64,000 nucleotides of DNA from assembly GCF_014653945.1 (NCBI RefSeq), contig NZ_BNAU01000002.1, forward strand, positions 1,282,354 through 1,346,353. Direction: 5' to 3'. This document shows positions 15,677 to 23,817 of the stretch, in pieces (within the stretch, counting starts at the first letter, position 1; each line of letters starts with the position of its first letter). A program made the translations under genes and the position numbers. The notes under the pieces are model-generated. The model saw only the letters and a list, made by a program, of their open reading frames with translations, was not told the origin of the DNA and did not search any database. Origin of the DNA: Amycolatopsis deserti (lineage in GTDB: Bacteria; Actinomycetota; Actinomycetes; Mycobacteriales; Pseudonocardiaceae).

Positions 15677-16345
15677 TCAGGACTGGGCTGGGCCGAGCAG
15701 AGCCGCGACGGCGGCGGCCGCCTTCGCCGCGTCGGGTTCCTCCCCGACGATCAGATCGGCGTAGATGAACGACTCCGCGATGCGGGTCATCACGTACGCC
15801 GTGTCGCGCGCGGGAAGCGGCAACCGGAGACCGGAATCGGCCTCTTCGGCCTGGAGCAGTCCTTCGAACAGCGCGATCACGCGGGTCTGGTGCACACCGG
15901 CCCGGGTGGTGAGCAGCCGCAGCGCGCGGTCCCGCTCCCGGCGGAGGTAGGCCCGGAAGAACCCGGCGTCGATGATGGCGGCGCTGAAGGCGTGGAACAC
16001 CGACACGACCCGCGTCACCCCGGTCCCCTCGGCGCCGCGGACGGCGCCCTGCCAGGTCGGCAGGCACAGCGACCAGATCACCTCGGACAGCAACTCGTCG
16101 CGGTTGCCCACCCAGCGGAACAGGGTCGCCCGGTCGACCCCGAGTTCCGCGGCCAGCGTCCCCATGTCGACCCGCTCACCGGCGAGGAAGGTGCGCCGCG
16201 CCGCCCGCAGGGCTTGGCGCGGCCCGGCGTGGCGACTCTCCTGTCCCGCGTAGAGCTCGCGGGACAGCCTGGTGAACGGCTCCCGGCGCGCGGACTCCAC
16301 CGCAGCGTCCGACGCCAGCCTGCTCCAGGACACGTCTGTGCTCAC
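15677..16345 (-). CDS. QsdR-type TetR-family regulator
   Basis: A 222-residue protein from GTG 16345. A TetR-type HTH is visible around residues 55-85 (DMGTLAAELGVDRATLFRWV), followed by a helical ligand-binding domain. The layout, with a long N terminus before the HTH and LFRWVGNRDELLSEV, matches the QsdR-like group, named for regulators near lactone-degrading enzymes in Rhodococcus. It is divergent from a secreted lipase with a strong palindrome in the 121-bp gap, so it likely controls that lipase. Its ligand is unknown. Confidence 0.78.
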   Translation of the reverse strand: MSTDVSWSRLASDAAVESARREPFTRLSRELYAGQESRHAGPRQALRAARRTFLAGERVDMGTLAAELGVDRATLFRWVGNRDELLSEVIWSLCLPTWQGAVRGAEGTGVTRVVSVFHAFSAAIIDAGFFRAYLRRERDRALRLLTTRAGVHQTRVIALFEGLLQAEEADSGLRLPLPARDTAYVMTRIAESFIYADLIVGEEPDAAKAAAAVAALLGPAQS

Positions 16346-16375
16346 AACGGCACTCTACGGCGACAGGACGTCTCC

Positions 16376-16399
16376 TGCAACATTTTCGAATGTGTTGCA
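16376..16399. promoter_or_regulatory. 24-bp palindrome between QsdR-type regulator and lipase
   Basis: The outer arms TGCAACA (16376-16382) and TGTTGCA (16393-16399) and an inner ATTC-like pairing give 10 of 12 matching positions. The site lies between the divergent starts at 16345 and 16467 and has the size usual for TetR-family operators. The assignment to the neighbouring regulator is inferred. Confidence 0.55.
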
Positions 16400-16466
16400 C
16401 GGACGCCGGTGCGCGGTTATCGTTCCCGGCACCCGAAGTGGATCCGATGTGGACAGAAAGGCAGCG

Positions 16467-17486
16467 ATGATGCGCCTTCACCGTGTTCTCGCGGCGGCAG
16501 CCCTGATCGCCGTAGCCGTCGCCGTGCCGGCGCCCGCGGCCGCCGCACCGTCCTTTGCGCCGGTGGACCGCCCCGGACCGGTGCTCACCGTGCCCGCCGC
16601 GGAGCTGGCGAAGAGCATCACCTGCACGGCGAACGCGGCCGCGGCGACCGAAGACGTGGTGCTGTTCGTGCCCGGCACGACCCTGACCCCCCAGCAGGAC
16701 TTCGGCTGGAACTGGTTCCGGGCGCTGGACCAGCTCGGCCGGCCCTACTGCGCGGTGACCCTGCCGGACCAGGCGATGTCCGACGCCCAGGTCTCCGCCG
16801 AGTACGTGGTCAACGCGATCCGGCACGTGCACCGGATCAGCGGACGCCAGGTGGACGTCGTCGGCCACAGCCAGGGCGGCACCGAACCCCGCTTCGCGCT
16901 GCGGTTCTGGCCGGACCTGCGCCCGATGGTCGACGACTACGTCGGACTCGGGGCGACCAACCACGGCAGCGTCGTGATCAACGCGATGTGCCCGCCGGTC
17001 CTCGGGTGCGCACCCGCGCTGTGGCAGCAGACGCTGAACTCGGCATACACCAGGGCGATGAACTCCGGTCAGGAAACCTTCCCGGGCATCTCCTACACGG
17101 CGGTCTACACCCGCACCGACGAGTTCGTGCAGCCCAACCTGGACGACAGCGGCACCACCAGCCTCCGCGGCGGGGGCGGGCGGATCACCAACGTGGCCGT
17201 TCAGGACGTGTGCCCGGCGAACGTGGCCGGGGAGCACCTCGCCGTCGGCACCTACGACCCGGCCGCGTACGCGATCGCGATGGACGCCCTGACGCATCCC
17301 GGTCCGGCCGACCCCGGCCGCGTGCCCCGCGAAGCGTGCGGACAGCTGTTCATGCCCGGAGTCGATCCGGCGCGGTTCGCGACCGACTACGCGGCGCTGA
17401 CCGGTGTGATCGCCGAGCAGCTCGCCCTGCACAGCCGGGTGCCCGCGGAGCCGCCGCTCAAGCCGTACGTCTTCGCCACCCGCTGA
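16467..17486 (+). CDS. Secreted alpha/beta-hydrolase lipase, CalB-like
   Basis: A 339-residue precursor with a signal peptide (about 1-27, Ala/Val-rich core, cut near AAAA). The mature enzyme resembles Candida antarctica lipase B-type lipases of actinomycetes. It has oxyanion region LFVPGTTLTPQQDFGW, nucleophile elbow GHSQGG (Ser135), Asp218 in YTRTDEF and His257 in GEHLAVG. Cysteines at about 53/95, 175/181 and 249 suggest disulphides suited to an extracellular enzyme. It should hydrolyse esters or lipids outside the cell. Tandem ATG codons occur at 16467 and 16470 after an AAAGG site. A strong hairpin terminator follows the gene. Confidence 0.85.
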   Translation: MMRLHRVLAAAALIAVAVAVPAPAAAAPSFAPVDRPGPVLTVPAAELAKSITCTANAAAATEDVVLFVPGTTLTPQQDFGWNWFRALDQLGRPYCAVTLPDQAMSDAQVSAEYVVNAIRHVHRISGRQVDVVGHSQGGTEPRFALRFWPDLRPMVDDYVGLGATNHGSVVINAMCPPVLGCAPALWQQTLNSAYTRAMNSGQETFPGISYTAVYTRTDEFVQPNLDDSGTTSLRGGGGRITNVAVQDVCPANVAGEHLAVGTYDPAAYAIAMDALTHPGPADPGRVPREACGQLFMPGVDPARFATDYAALTGVIAEQLALHSRVPAEPPLKPYVFATR

Positions 17487-17491
17487 CGCGC

Positions 17492-17521
17492 GTCCGGTCC
17501 CGCCCCAGGGCGGGGCCGGAC
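17492..17521. terminator. Hairpin terminator after the lipase
   Basis: GTCCGGTCCCGCCC pairs with GGGCGGGGCCGGAC around a short loop, 5 bp after the lipase stop. It has no U tract but is a very stable GC stem. It separates the lipase from the convergent aldehyde dehydrogenase and may act in both directions. Confidence 0.7.
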
Positions 17522-17527
17522 CCCCGC

Positions 17528-18910
17528 CTAACCGCCCACCGGTCCGATGTGGACGACCTTCGTGACGGTCATCTCGTCCAGCAGTTCGGGCCCGTAACCG
17601 AATCCCTCGCCGCTGGCCTTGCGTGGATGGGCCGCCCCGGCGGGCGCGCCGCCGAAGACGTTGTTCACCTTCACCGTCCCCACCGGCAGCTCCCGCCACG
17701 CGCGCTGCGCGTGCGCCATCGACTCGGTCAGCACCGTCGCCGTCAGGCCGTACCGGTCGTCGGCCGCCTCCTCGAGCGCCTGGTCGAAGCTGTCGACCAC
17801 GCGCACCGGCGCGACCGGCCCGAACGTCTCCTCCGTCAGCACCCGCATGGACGGCGTGCACCCGCTCAGCACGGTCGCCGGGTAGTGCGCGCCCGGCCCG
17901 TCCGGCACCGTCCCGCCGGCCAGCAGCGAAGCGCCCTGCGAGACCGCGTCCTCGACGTGCGAGTGCACGTGCTCGCGCTGACGCTCGTCCACCAGCGGCG
18001 CCATCGGCACCTCCGCCGGACGCTTCCGCGCCTCGGCCACGAGCGCGTCCAGGAACTCGTCGGCGATCGCGCGGTGCACGTAGATCCGCTCGACCGACAC
18101 GCAGATCTGCCCGGCGTTCGCGAACGCCCCCAGCGCGGCCTGCGCGGCCGCCCACGCCGGATCGACCCCGGCGTCGACGATGAGCGCGTCGTTGCCGCCG
18201 TTCTCCAGCAGCACCTTCGCCCCGGTCCGCGCCGCGGCCACCGCCACCGACCGGCCGGTCGCGGTGCTGCCGACGTGCGCGATCACGTCCACGTCCGCGG
18301 ACTCCGCGAGCCACGCCCCGACCCGGCCGTCACCGTCCAGGCAGGTCAGCACGTCCGCCGGCAGGTGCCGCGCGAGCAGCTCGGTCAGCATCCGGCCCAC
18401 GTGCGGGCACCGCTCGCTCGGCTTGTGCACCACCACGTTCCCGGTCGCCAGGGCCGCGCCGAGCAGCCCGCAAGCGACCGCGACCGGGTCGTTCCACGGC
18501 GTCAGCGCCACCACGACCCCGCGCGGCTCGGGCACCATCAGGTCGGTCGCGTCCCAGCCGCCCTGCAGGCTGCGCCCGCGGTGGGCCGGGCCCAGCTCGG
18601 CGTACTGCTCCAGGGTGCCCGCTCCGGCGAGCACGCCCTCGCGCGCCTCGTCGAGCAGCTTGCCGGTCTCACGGTGGTTCATCGCGGCCAGCTCGTCCGC
18701 CCGCTCACGCAGCTCGGCCGCCGCGGCCTTCAGCGCGGCGGCCCGCTCCCCCGCCGCCGTCCGCGCCCAGGCCGCGAACGCCGATCGCGCCGCGCGCACC
18801 GCCTCGGCGGCCTGCTGCTCGGTCGCGCTCCGCACGCGTCCCACCAGCTCACCGGTCGCGGGGTCGTGGACCTCGATGGCCGGGTCTTCCCGGGTCATCA
18901 GCTCAGTCAT
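17528..18910 (-). CDS. Aldehyde dehydrogenase family protein
   Basis: A 460-residue NAD(P)-dependent aldehyde dehydrogenase. Landmarks are PWNDP (Asn140), VHKPSE (Lys163), the Rossmann glycine GSTATG, general-base Glu236 in LLENGGND and nucleophile Cys270 in NAGQIC. The usual ELGG is written ENGG, a succinate-semialdehyde/aldehyde dehydrogenase-like variation. The substrate is not predictable from context. ATG 18910 follows an AGGAGGT-like site (reading the minus strand). It lies 59 bp downstream of the DUF1360 gene on the same strand. Confidence 0.85.
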   Translation of the reverse strand: MTELMTREDPAIEVHDPATGELVGRVRSATEQQAAEAVRAARSAFAAWARTAAGERAAALKAAAAELRERADELAAMNHRETGKLLDEAREGVLAGAGTLEQYAELGPAHRGRSLQGGWDATDLMVPEPRGVVVALTPWNDPVAVACGLLGAALATGNVVVHKPSERCPHVGRMLTELLARHLPADVLTCLDGDGRVGAWLAESADVDVIAHVGSTATGRSVAVAAARTGAKVLLENGGNDALIVDAGVDPAWAAAQAALGAFANAGQICVSVERIYVHRAIADEFLDALVAEARKRPAEVPMAPLVDERQREHVHSHVEDAVSQGASLLAGGTVPDGPGAHYPATVLSGCTPSMRVLTEETFGPVAPVRVVDSFDQALEEAADDRYGLTATVLTESMAHAQRAWRELPVGTVKVNNVFGGAPAGAAHPRKASGEGFGYGPELLDEMTVTKVVHIGPVGG

Positions 18911-18969
18911 CGCACCTCCTGTCCGCGGTGCGAGTACCCCTGCTCTTCCCCCGCGACACCCGGGTGCGG

Positions 18970-19503
18970 TCAGCCCTCGGCGATCTGCTGCGCCTTCGCG
19001 TAGGCCAGCTGCAGGAAGTCGGCGCCGGTCAGCGCGGCCAGCGCGGCCGCGACCAGGCGCGTGAGGCGGGGTGCGAAGACGTGGCCGACGGTGAACCCGG
19101 TCACCACCCACATGTCGAGGCAGAACGGGCAGCTGAGCAGTTCGCCGATGCTGTGCCGGAGCCCGGAGGGCTTGCGCACCTCCTCCATCACCTCGGCGGG
19201 GCCGCCGGTGTCAGCGTATCGGGTGAACGGGGCGCGCAGGGGGCTGGTGACAGCGTCCTTGCTGATGGTGCGGGCCAGCTTGTGGGTACCCATCGCCATC
19301 AGGGCGATGTCGGACACCCGCAGGTCACGGGGCAGTTTCCGGCCGGTGAGCACGGCCGCGAGCGCCGCCGCCGCCACGAGCGAGGCGTAGACGAGCATGA
19401 CGACCAGATAGCCGCCCAGCGGGCGGTCGTGGTTCCCCCGGTAGGCGTCGGCCTCGGTGCGACCCGCGGCGGCGAGGTCCCGAAGTACCGCGTGTTGCGC
19501 CAT
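18970..19503 (-). CDS. DUF1360 membrane protein
   Basis: A 177-residue protein. It has a transmembrane segment at about 30-52 (GYLVVMLVYASLVAAAALAA), a central KLARTISKDAVTSPLRAPF motif, and a conserved SCPFCLDMWV cysteine pair next to a second hydrophobic stretch. These are features of DUF1360 proteins, which are linked to spore or envelope functions in Firmicutes and are uncharacterised in actinobacteria. The CxxC could bind metal or be redox-active. It is divergent from the acetyltransferase gene. Confidence 0.75.
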   Translation of the reverse strand: MAQHAVLRDLAAAGRTEADAYRGNHDRPLGGYLVVMLVYASLVAAAALAAVLTGRKLPRDLRVSDIALMAMGTHKLARTISKDAVTSPLRAPFTRYADTGGPAEVMEEVRKPSGLRHSIGELLSCPFCLDMWVVTGFTVGHVFAPRLTRLVAAALAALTGADFLQLAYAKAQQIAEG

Positions 19504-19588
19504 ACGCTCTCCTGATGCTCGGCTGTTCGTGCGGCCACCGGGTACCCCCGGGGTGCGCGGGCAACCGCCCGGCCGCGAAGGAGGAGAA

Positions 19589-20047
19589 ATGCCGCAACAC
19601 AAATACCTCTTCCGACGCGCGACGCCCGAGGACGCCGACGCGATCCGGGATCTGGTCCACGCCGCGTACGCGAAGTGGGTGGACCTCATCCGGCGCGAAC
19701 CCCTGCCGATGCAGACCGACTACCGGCAGGCCGTGACCGCGCACCAGATCGATCTGCTCTACGACGACGACCAGCTGGTCGCGCTGATCGAGATGATCCC
19801 GGCGGTGGACCACCTGCTGATCGAGAACGTCGCCGTCCGGCCCGCGGCGCAGGGCGCGGGATACGGGCGGCTCCTGATGCGGCACGCGGACCTGCTGGCC
19901 CAGTCGATGGGCCTGCACGGCGTGCGGCTCTACACCAACGCGCTGTTCACCGAGAACATCCGCTTCTACCGGCGGCTGGGCTACCGGGTCGACCGCGAGG
20001 AGCCGTTCCTCGACGGGGCTCTGGTGCACATGAGCAAGGCGGTCTGA
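19589..20047 (+). CDS. GNAT-family N-acetyltransferase
   Basis: A 152-residue protein behind an AAGGAGGAGA ribosome site. The GNAT fold is shown by the acetyl-CoA-binding motif A, LLIENVAVRPAAQGAGYGRL (with Q/R-x-x-G-x-G/A as QGAGYG), and by motif B, LYTNALFTENIRFYRRLGY. The acceptor amine is unknown; it could be a small molecule, a toxin or a protein terminus. The stop codon directly abuts that of the convergent Ser/Thr kinase. Confidence 0.85.
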   Translation: MPQHKYLFRRATPEDADAIRDLVHAAYAKWVDLIRREPLPMQTDYRQAVTAHQIDLLYDDDQLVALIEMIPAVDHLLIENVAVRPAAQGAGYGRLLMRHADLLAQSMGLHGVRLYTNALFTENIRFYRRLGYRVDREEPFLDGALVHMSKAV

Positions 20048-21145
20048 TCACTTGTCCTTGTGCGGCTTCTTCTGCGGCCCCTTGCCCTCGTTCTTGTCCT
20101 GACCCTTGCCCTTGCCGTTGCCCCGGCTGTCCGGCCCGGCCGGCGTCTCCTCGGCCTGGGTGACCGGGGCCGTCTTCGCCACCGGCGCCGGCGCGTCGCT
20201 CGTCACCGGCGGCGGGGCCACCGAAACCGGTGCGGGCGCCGGAACGGAGGCGGCGGGGACCTCCGCGGTGGAGCCGTTGAGGAGCGTGAACGCGAGAGCG
20301 GCCGCGGCGGCCGTCACCGCGGACCCGGCGGCCACCGCCAGCCGGCGACGCGGCCTCACCACGGCCAGCGGCCGCGTCACCCCGCCGAGCACGGCCGCCA
20401 CTTCCCGCGCCGGCGGCCGTGCGTCCGGGTCGCGATCTCCCATGCGCCGCAACAGGTCCGCGAGGTGCGGCGGCAGGCCGTCCGGCACCGCGGGCGGGCG
20501 GAGCAACCGCGCCACCGCGGACTCGGTGAGCGAGCCCGGGTACTCGCGCCGCCCGGACAGGCACTCCAGCAGCACCAGTGCCAGCGAGTAGACGTCCGCG
20601 GACGGTCCGACCGGTTCCCCGCGGACCTGCTCGGGCGCCATGTAGGCGGCGGTGCCGACGACGGTGCCGGTCGTGGTGAAGCGGGTGCTGTCATGGCCCT
20701 GCGCGATGCCGAAGTCGCCGAGCACGGCCCCGTCCGACGCGAGCAGGATGTTGGCCGGCTTGACGTCACGGTGCGTGATGCCGGCGCGGTGGACGTAAGC
20801 CAGGGCGTCCGCCAGGCGCGCGCCCAGCTCGATCGTCTCGTCCACGCTGAGCGGTCCCTCGGCGATGCGGTCCGCCAGCGTCGGGCCGTCGACCAGGCGC
20901 ATCACGAAGAAGACGCGCCCGTCGCGGACGCCGGAGTCGTAGAGCGGCACCAGCGCCGGGTGCCGCAGCCGGTCCAGGATGCGGAACTCCTGCGCCTGCC
21001 TCCGCTGCTGGGCGGGCGTCGGGCCGGCGTGGAAGAGCTTGACCGCGACCTCGCGTTCGGCGACGCGGTCCCACGCGCGGTGCACGTCGGCACTGCCACC
21101 GCCACCGATCCGCTCCTCGAGCCGGTACCGCTCGCCCATGTCCAC
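20048..21145 (-). CDS. Membrane Ser/Thr protein kinase (PknB-like, no PASTA)
   Basis: A 365-residue Hanks-type kinase. It has a Gly-rich loop (IGGGGSADVH), catalytic Lys36 (VAVKLF), HRDVKPAN (Asp127), DFG at 144-146 and an APE motif as MAPEQ. A single transmembrane helix at about 269-289 is followed by a Pro/Ala-rich extracytoplasmic tail ending in a Lys/Gly-rich region (NGKGKGQDKNEGK…). There are no PASTA or other sensor repeats. It phosphorylates unknown partners at the membrane. The start could be GTG 21145 or ATG 21139. It is divergent from the LigD-type polymerase gene. Two PP2C phosphatases elsewhere in the window could oppose it, but none is adjacent. Confidence 0.87.
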   Translation of the reverse strand: MDMGERYRLEERIGGGGSADVHRAWDRVAEREVAVKLFHAGPTPAQQRRQAQEFRILDRLRHPALVPLYDSGVRDGRVFFVMRLVDGPTLADRIAEGPLSVDETIELGARLADALAYVHRAGITHRDVKPANILLASDGAVLGDFGIAQGHDSTRFTTTGTVVGTAAYMAPEQVRGEPVGPSADVYSLALVLLECLSGRREYPGSLTESAVARLLRPPAVPDGLPPHLADLLRRMGDRDPDARPPAREVAAVLGGVTRPLAVVRPRRRLAVAAGSAVTAAAAALAFTLLNGSTAEVPAASVPAPAPVSVAPPPVTSDAPAPVAKTAPVTQAEETPAGPDSRGNGKGKGQDKNEGKGPQKKPHKDK

Positions 21146-21226
21146 GAGGAATCGCTACCCCTGCGCGGGTACGGGCAAACCCCGCCAGGAGTGGCCTGGA
21201 CGACACCGATCGGCAAGAGTGGGGCG

Positions 21227-22186
21227 ATGAGCAGCGCAGAGGTGCGGGACGGCGTGTCGTTGACGAACCTGGACCAGTCACTGTTCGCCGACGCCGGCGC
21301 CACGAAGCGCGACCTGGTGGACTACCTGGACGCGGTCGCCGACCGGATGATCGCCGCCCTGCGGGACCGGCCGCTGTCGGTGGTCCGGCTGCTGCGCGCC
21401 CAGGACCCGTTCATGCAGAAGAACCTGCCGAAGTACACGCCGGAGTGGGTGCCGCGGGTGAGCATGTGGGCGGAGAGTTCGCACCGGCAGGTGTCGTACG
21501 CGCTGTGCAACGACCGCCGGACGCTGCTGTGGTTCGGCAACCAGCGGGCGATCGAGTACCACCCGACGCTGGGCACCGCGGGGCACCTGGAGCGGCCCAC
21601 GCACCTGGTGCTGGACCTGGACCCGCCGGAGGGGTCGGACGCCTTCGGGCTGGCCGTGCGCGCGGCGCACCTGGTGCGCCAGGCCTTGGCCGACTGCGGG
21701 CTGGCGGGCGCGGTGAAGACGAGCGGGTCCAAGGGCGTGCACATCTTCGTGCCGGTGCGCGGCGCCGACGCGGAGCAGGCCGCCGCGGCGACCCGGGCGC
21801 TGGCCGCCCGCGCCGAGAAGCTCGACCCGGACCTGGCGACGACGGCGTTCATCCGCGAGGACCGCGGGGGCAAGGTCTTCCTCGACTCGACGCGCGCCGG
21901 CGGCGCGACGGTCGTGGCGGTGTACAGCCCGCGGGTGCGCCCCGGACTGCCCGTGTCGTTCCCCGTGCCGTGGGAGGACCTCGACAACGTGCACCCGAGG
22001 GACTTCACCCTGCGCGAGGCCCTCCGGCTGCTCGGTTCGGGTGACCCGTGGACCGAGTCGCTGCCGGAGCCGCAGGAGCTGCCGGAGGAGCTGGTGGAGC
22101 ACGGCCGGACCATCCCGATCGCCCGCGTCCAGGCGATGCACGAGGGCAAACGCCGGGCCCGCGCCCGCCGCGAGCAGGGCTCCTGA
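21227..22186 (+). CDS. LigD-type DNA primase/polymerase domain (PolDom), stand-alone
   Basis: A 319-residue archaeo-eukaryotic primase-superfamily polymerase like the NHEJ polymerase domain of LigD. Metal-binding HLVLDLDPPEG carries Asp130 and Asp132. Nucleotide-binding SGSKGVHIFVP spans 166-176, and the third acidic residue is Asp220 in FLD. Neither a ligase nor a phosphoesterase domain is fused, and no Ku or ligase gene lies nearby, so it corresponds to the separate LigD-like/PrimC-type polymerases of actinobacteria. These carry out ribonucleotide insertion and gap filling during repair. It is divergent from the kinase gene, and ATG 21227 is the clear family start. Confidence 0.86.
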   Translation: MSSAEVRDGVSLTNLDQSLFADAGATKRDLVDYLDAVADRMIAALRDRPLSVVRLLRAQDPFMQKNLPKYTPEWVPRVSMWAESSHRQVSYALCNDRRTLLWFGNQRAIEYHPTLGTAGHLERPTHLVLDLDPPEGSDAFGLAVRAAHLVRQALADCGLAGAVKTSGSKGVHIFVPVRGADAEQAAAATRALAARAEKLDPDLATTAFIREDRGGKVFLDSTRAGGATVVAVYSPRVRPGLPVSFPVPWEDLDNVHPRDFTLREALRLLGSGDPWTESLPEPQELPEELVEHGRTIPIARVQAMHEGKRRARARREQGS

Positions 22187-22196
22187 CCAGGCCGGA

Positions 22197-22290
22197 GTCC
22201 GCCTCGTGCCGTGCCACGCTTGTGCTCCGGCACCGGGTCCGCCCCGGTGAGCGGGGCGAGCCGCTCCACCGCCCGCCACTGGTCCGGCCC
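22197..22290 (-). pseudogene. Fragment of a second flavin-reductase gene
   Basis: This 94-bp stretch repeats 22612-22710 of the neighbouring flavin-reductase gene almost exactly. On the minus strand it encodes RAVERLAPLTGADPVPEHKRG, compared with …PVPDHKRG in the intact gene. It then loses 5 nt relative to the intact copy and goes out of frame before the shared HEAD codons. Nothing beyond this block matches on either side. It is the remnant of a tandem duplication that has mostly been deleted. Confidence 0.75.
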
Positions 22291-22311
22291 ACGTCTGCCC
22301 GGCCAGTGCTC

Positions 22312-22932
22312 CTAGCCGCGCGGGGTCTCCGAGCGGAAGCTGTGCCCCAGCTCCGGCCCGAGGCCGAAGTAGTGCCGGAAGTTGTAGATCAGCGGGCTCC
22401 ACTCCCCCGGATCGATGTGCTGCGTCCCCGGCACCACCAGCCGCGACTCGCAGTGCACGCGCAGCACCTCCGCCTGCACCACGACGAAACCGCCCGTGCA
22501 CCCTTCGCCCACCTCGACCGCGCGCGCTTCCATCGCGATCGGGCAGTCCGCCACCCGCGGCGGCCGGACCAGGTCGGAGTCCACCGGCCGCAGCCCGGCC
22601 GCCCCGAACTTGTCCGCCTCGTGCCGGAACGCGCCGCGCTTGTGGTCCGGCACCGGGTCCGCCCCGGTGAGCGGGGCGAGCCGCTCCACCGCCCGCCACT
22701 GGTCCGGCCCCGGCAGGTTGATCACCAGGTCCGGACGTGCCCGGAGGTTGGCCACCGTGTGCGACGCCGCGGCCAGCCCGAGGACGACCACCTGGCCGAG
22801 CGCCCAGGCCGAGGACATGGGTGCGAGGTTGGCGCTGCCGTCGGCGTTCTCGGTGGACAGCAGCACCACCGGGGTGCCGAAGTACAGGATCTTCGGGCTG
22901 ATCACGACGTGCCCGTCCGTCAAAGCCTTCAT
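22312..22932 (-). CDS. Flavin reductase-like FMN-binding split-barrel protein
   Basis: A 206-residue protein starting MKALTDGHVVISPKILYFGT. It has the flavin-reductase-like split-barrel signature: a strand pair then VVLLSTENADGSANLAPMSS (the conserved N-x-A/S-PMS flavin contact), and later NLPGPDQWRAVERLAPLTG. A C-terminal IYNFRHYFGLG segment follows. It probably binds FMN and reduces it or uses it on a small substrate with NAD(P)H. No partner monooxygenase is adjacent. A broken duplicate of its middle lies just downstream. ATG 22932 is preferred to an upstream codon at 22986 because the family begins at MKAL. Confidence 0.78.
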   Translation of the reverse strand: MKALTDGHVVISPKILYFGTPVVLLSTENADGSANLAPMSSAWALGQVVVLGLAAASHTVANLRARPDLVINLPGPDQWRAVERLAPLTGADPVPDHKRGAFRHEADKFGAAGLRPVDSDLVRPPRVADCPIAMEARAVEVGEGCTGGFVVVQAEVLRVHCESRLVVPGTQHIDPGEWSPLIYNFRHYFGLGPELGHSFRSETPRG

Positions 22933-23004
22933 GCCGCCCACGCTAGGAACGAAACGTGTCGGCCGCGGCCGAACCGGTCCTGCCACGAGAACCGGCCGAC
23001 CGTG

Positions 23005-23081
23005 TGGTCGGGATGACAGGATTTGAACCTGCGACCCTCCGCTCCCAAAGCGGATGCGCTACCAAGCTGCGCCACATCCCG
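23005..23081 (-). tRNA. tRNA-Pro (anticodon TGG)
   Basis: On the minus strand the acceptor stem CGGGATG pairs with CATCCCG. The D arm contains AGCTTGGTAGCGC, the anticodon loop is CTTTGGG-type with TGG, and the T arm is GCAGGTTCAAATCCTGT. The CCA end is encoded. This is the tRNA decoding CCA/CCN proline codons. Confidence 0.95.
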
Positions 23082-23163
23082 GTCGCCCCAGAGGCCGGGG
23101 CGGTGCGATCACTCTAGCGTGAGCCGCTAGACTCGCAGACGCGCCCGTGCGATGCGGGTGCAT

Positions 23164-23234
23164 GCGGGCGTAGCTCAATGGTAGAGCCCCAGTCTTCCAA
23201 ACTGGTGGTGCGGGTTCGATTCCCGTCGCCCGCT
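23164..23234 (+). tRNA. tRNA-Gly (anticodon TCC)
   Basis: The acceptor stem GCGGGCG pairs with CGCCCGC. The D arm contains TAGCTCAATGGTAGAGC, the anticodon stem CCAGT/ACTGG encloses CTTCCAA (TCC), and the T arm is GGGTTCGATTCCC. It is divergent from tRNA-Pro with about 80 bp between them. The P-loop kinase gene starts 35 bp downstream. Confidence 0.95.
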
Positions 23235-23268
23235 CTCGGTGTCTTCTGTTCGTTGGTACGGTCGCCAG

Positions 23269-23817
23269 GTGCCGCGGCTGATCTTGCTCAACGGGCCACC
23301 CGCGTGTGGCAAGTCGACCCTCGCCGGGCGGTATGTGGACGAGCACCCGCTGGCGCTGAACCTCGACGACGACCGTCTGCGGAGCCTGATCAGCCGCTGG
23401 CGCGACGACCCGCGTACCGCCGGCCGGCTTGCTCGCGACGTCGCGCTCGCTGCCGCACGCGCCCACCTGACATCCGGCCACGATGTGGTGGTTCCGCAGT
23501 TCCTGGGCCGGACGACGTTCATCGAACAGCTCGACGGCTTGGCGCGCGAGGTGGACGCCACGTTCCACGAGATCGTGCTGCTCGACAGCAAGGAGAACAC
23601 GCTGAGGCGCTTCGCGGAGCGCACGCGGGCGGCGGCGGATCCACTGCACGTCGAGGCCCAGGAGATGATCGAGCGCGGTGGCGGGTTCGACGACTTGCCG
23701 GTGATGTACGACCGGTTGATGGCGGTGATCGCCGCACGGCCGGCAGCGCGGATCGTCCACATCGAGGAAGGTCAGGTGGACCGGACCTACCAAGCCTTGC
23801 TGCGCAACCTTGAGTGA
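23269..23817 (+). CDS. P-loop AAA/kinase-like small protein
   Basis: A 182-residue protein beginning VPRLILLNGPPACGKSTLAG. The Walker A motif GPPACGKS is followed by an LNLDDDRLRSLI acidic strand, a helical lid (SRWRDDPRTAGRLARDVALA) and VVVPQFLGRTTFIEQL. This is the layout of zeta-toxin/chloramphenicol-phosphotransferase-like kinases that phosphorylate small molecules. The substrate is unknown. The GTG at 23269 is chosen as it starts directly before the first strand; a GTG at 23239 is possible. It overlaps the next gene by 8 nt, so the pair is co-translated. Confidence 0.72.
   Translation: MPRLILLNGPPACGKSTLAGRYVDEHPLALNLDDDRLRSLISRWRDDPRTAGRLARDVALAAARAHLTSGHDVVVPQFLGRTTFIEQLDGLAREVDATFHEIVLLDSKENTLRRFAERTRAAADPLHVEAQEMIERGGGFDDLPVMYDRLMAVIAARPAARIVHIEEGQVDRTYQALLRNLE

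Noticed and set aside
15890..19003. Long plus-strand frame running over the TetR, lipase and aldehyde dehydrogenase genes
   Set aside because: It crosses three recognisable genes and encodes Arg/Pro/Gly-rich sequence without motifs, so it is a high-GC artefact.
23005..23234. tRNA pair as the border of an integrated element
   Set aside because: No integrase gene and no repeated tRNA 3' end was found in the window, so integration is not supported.
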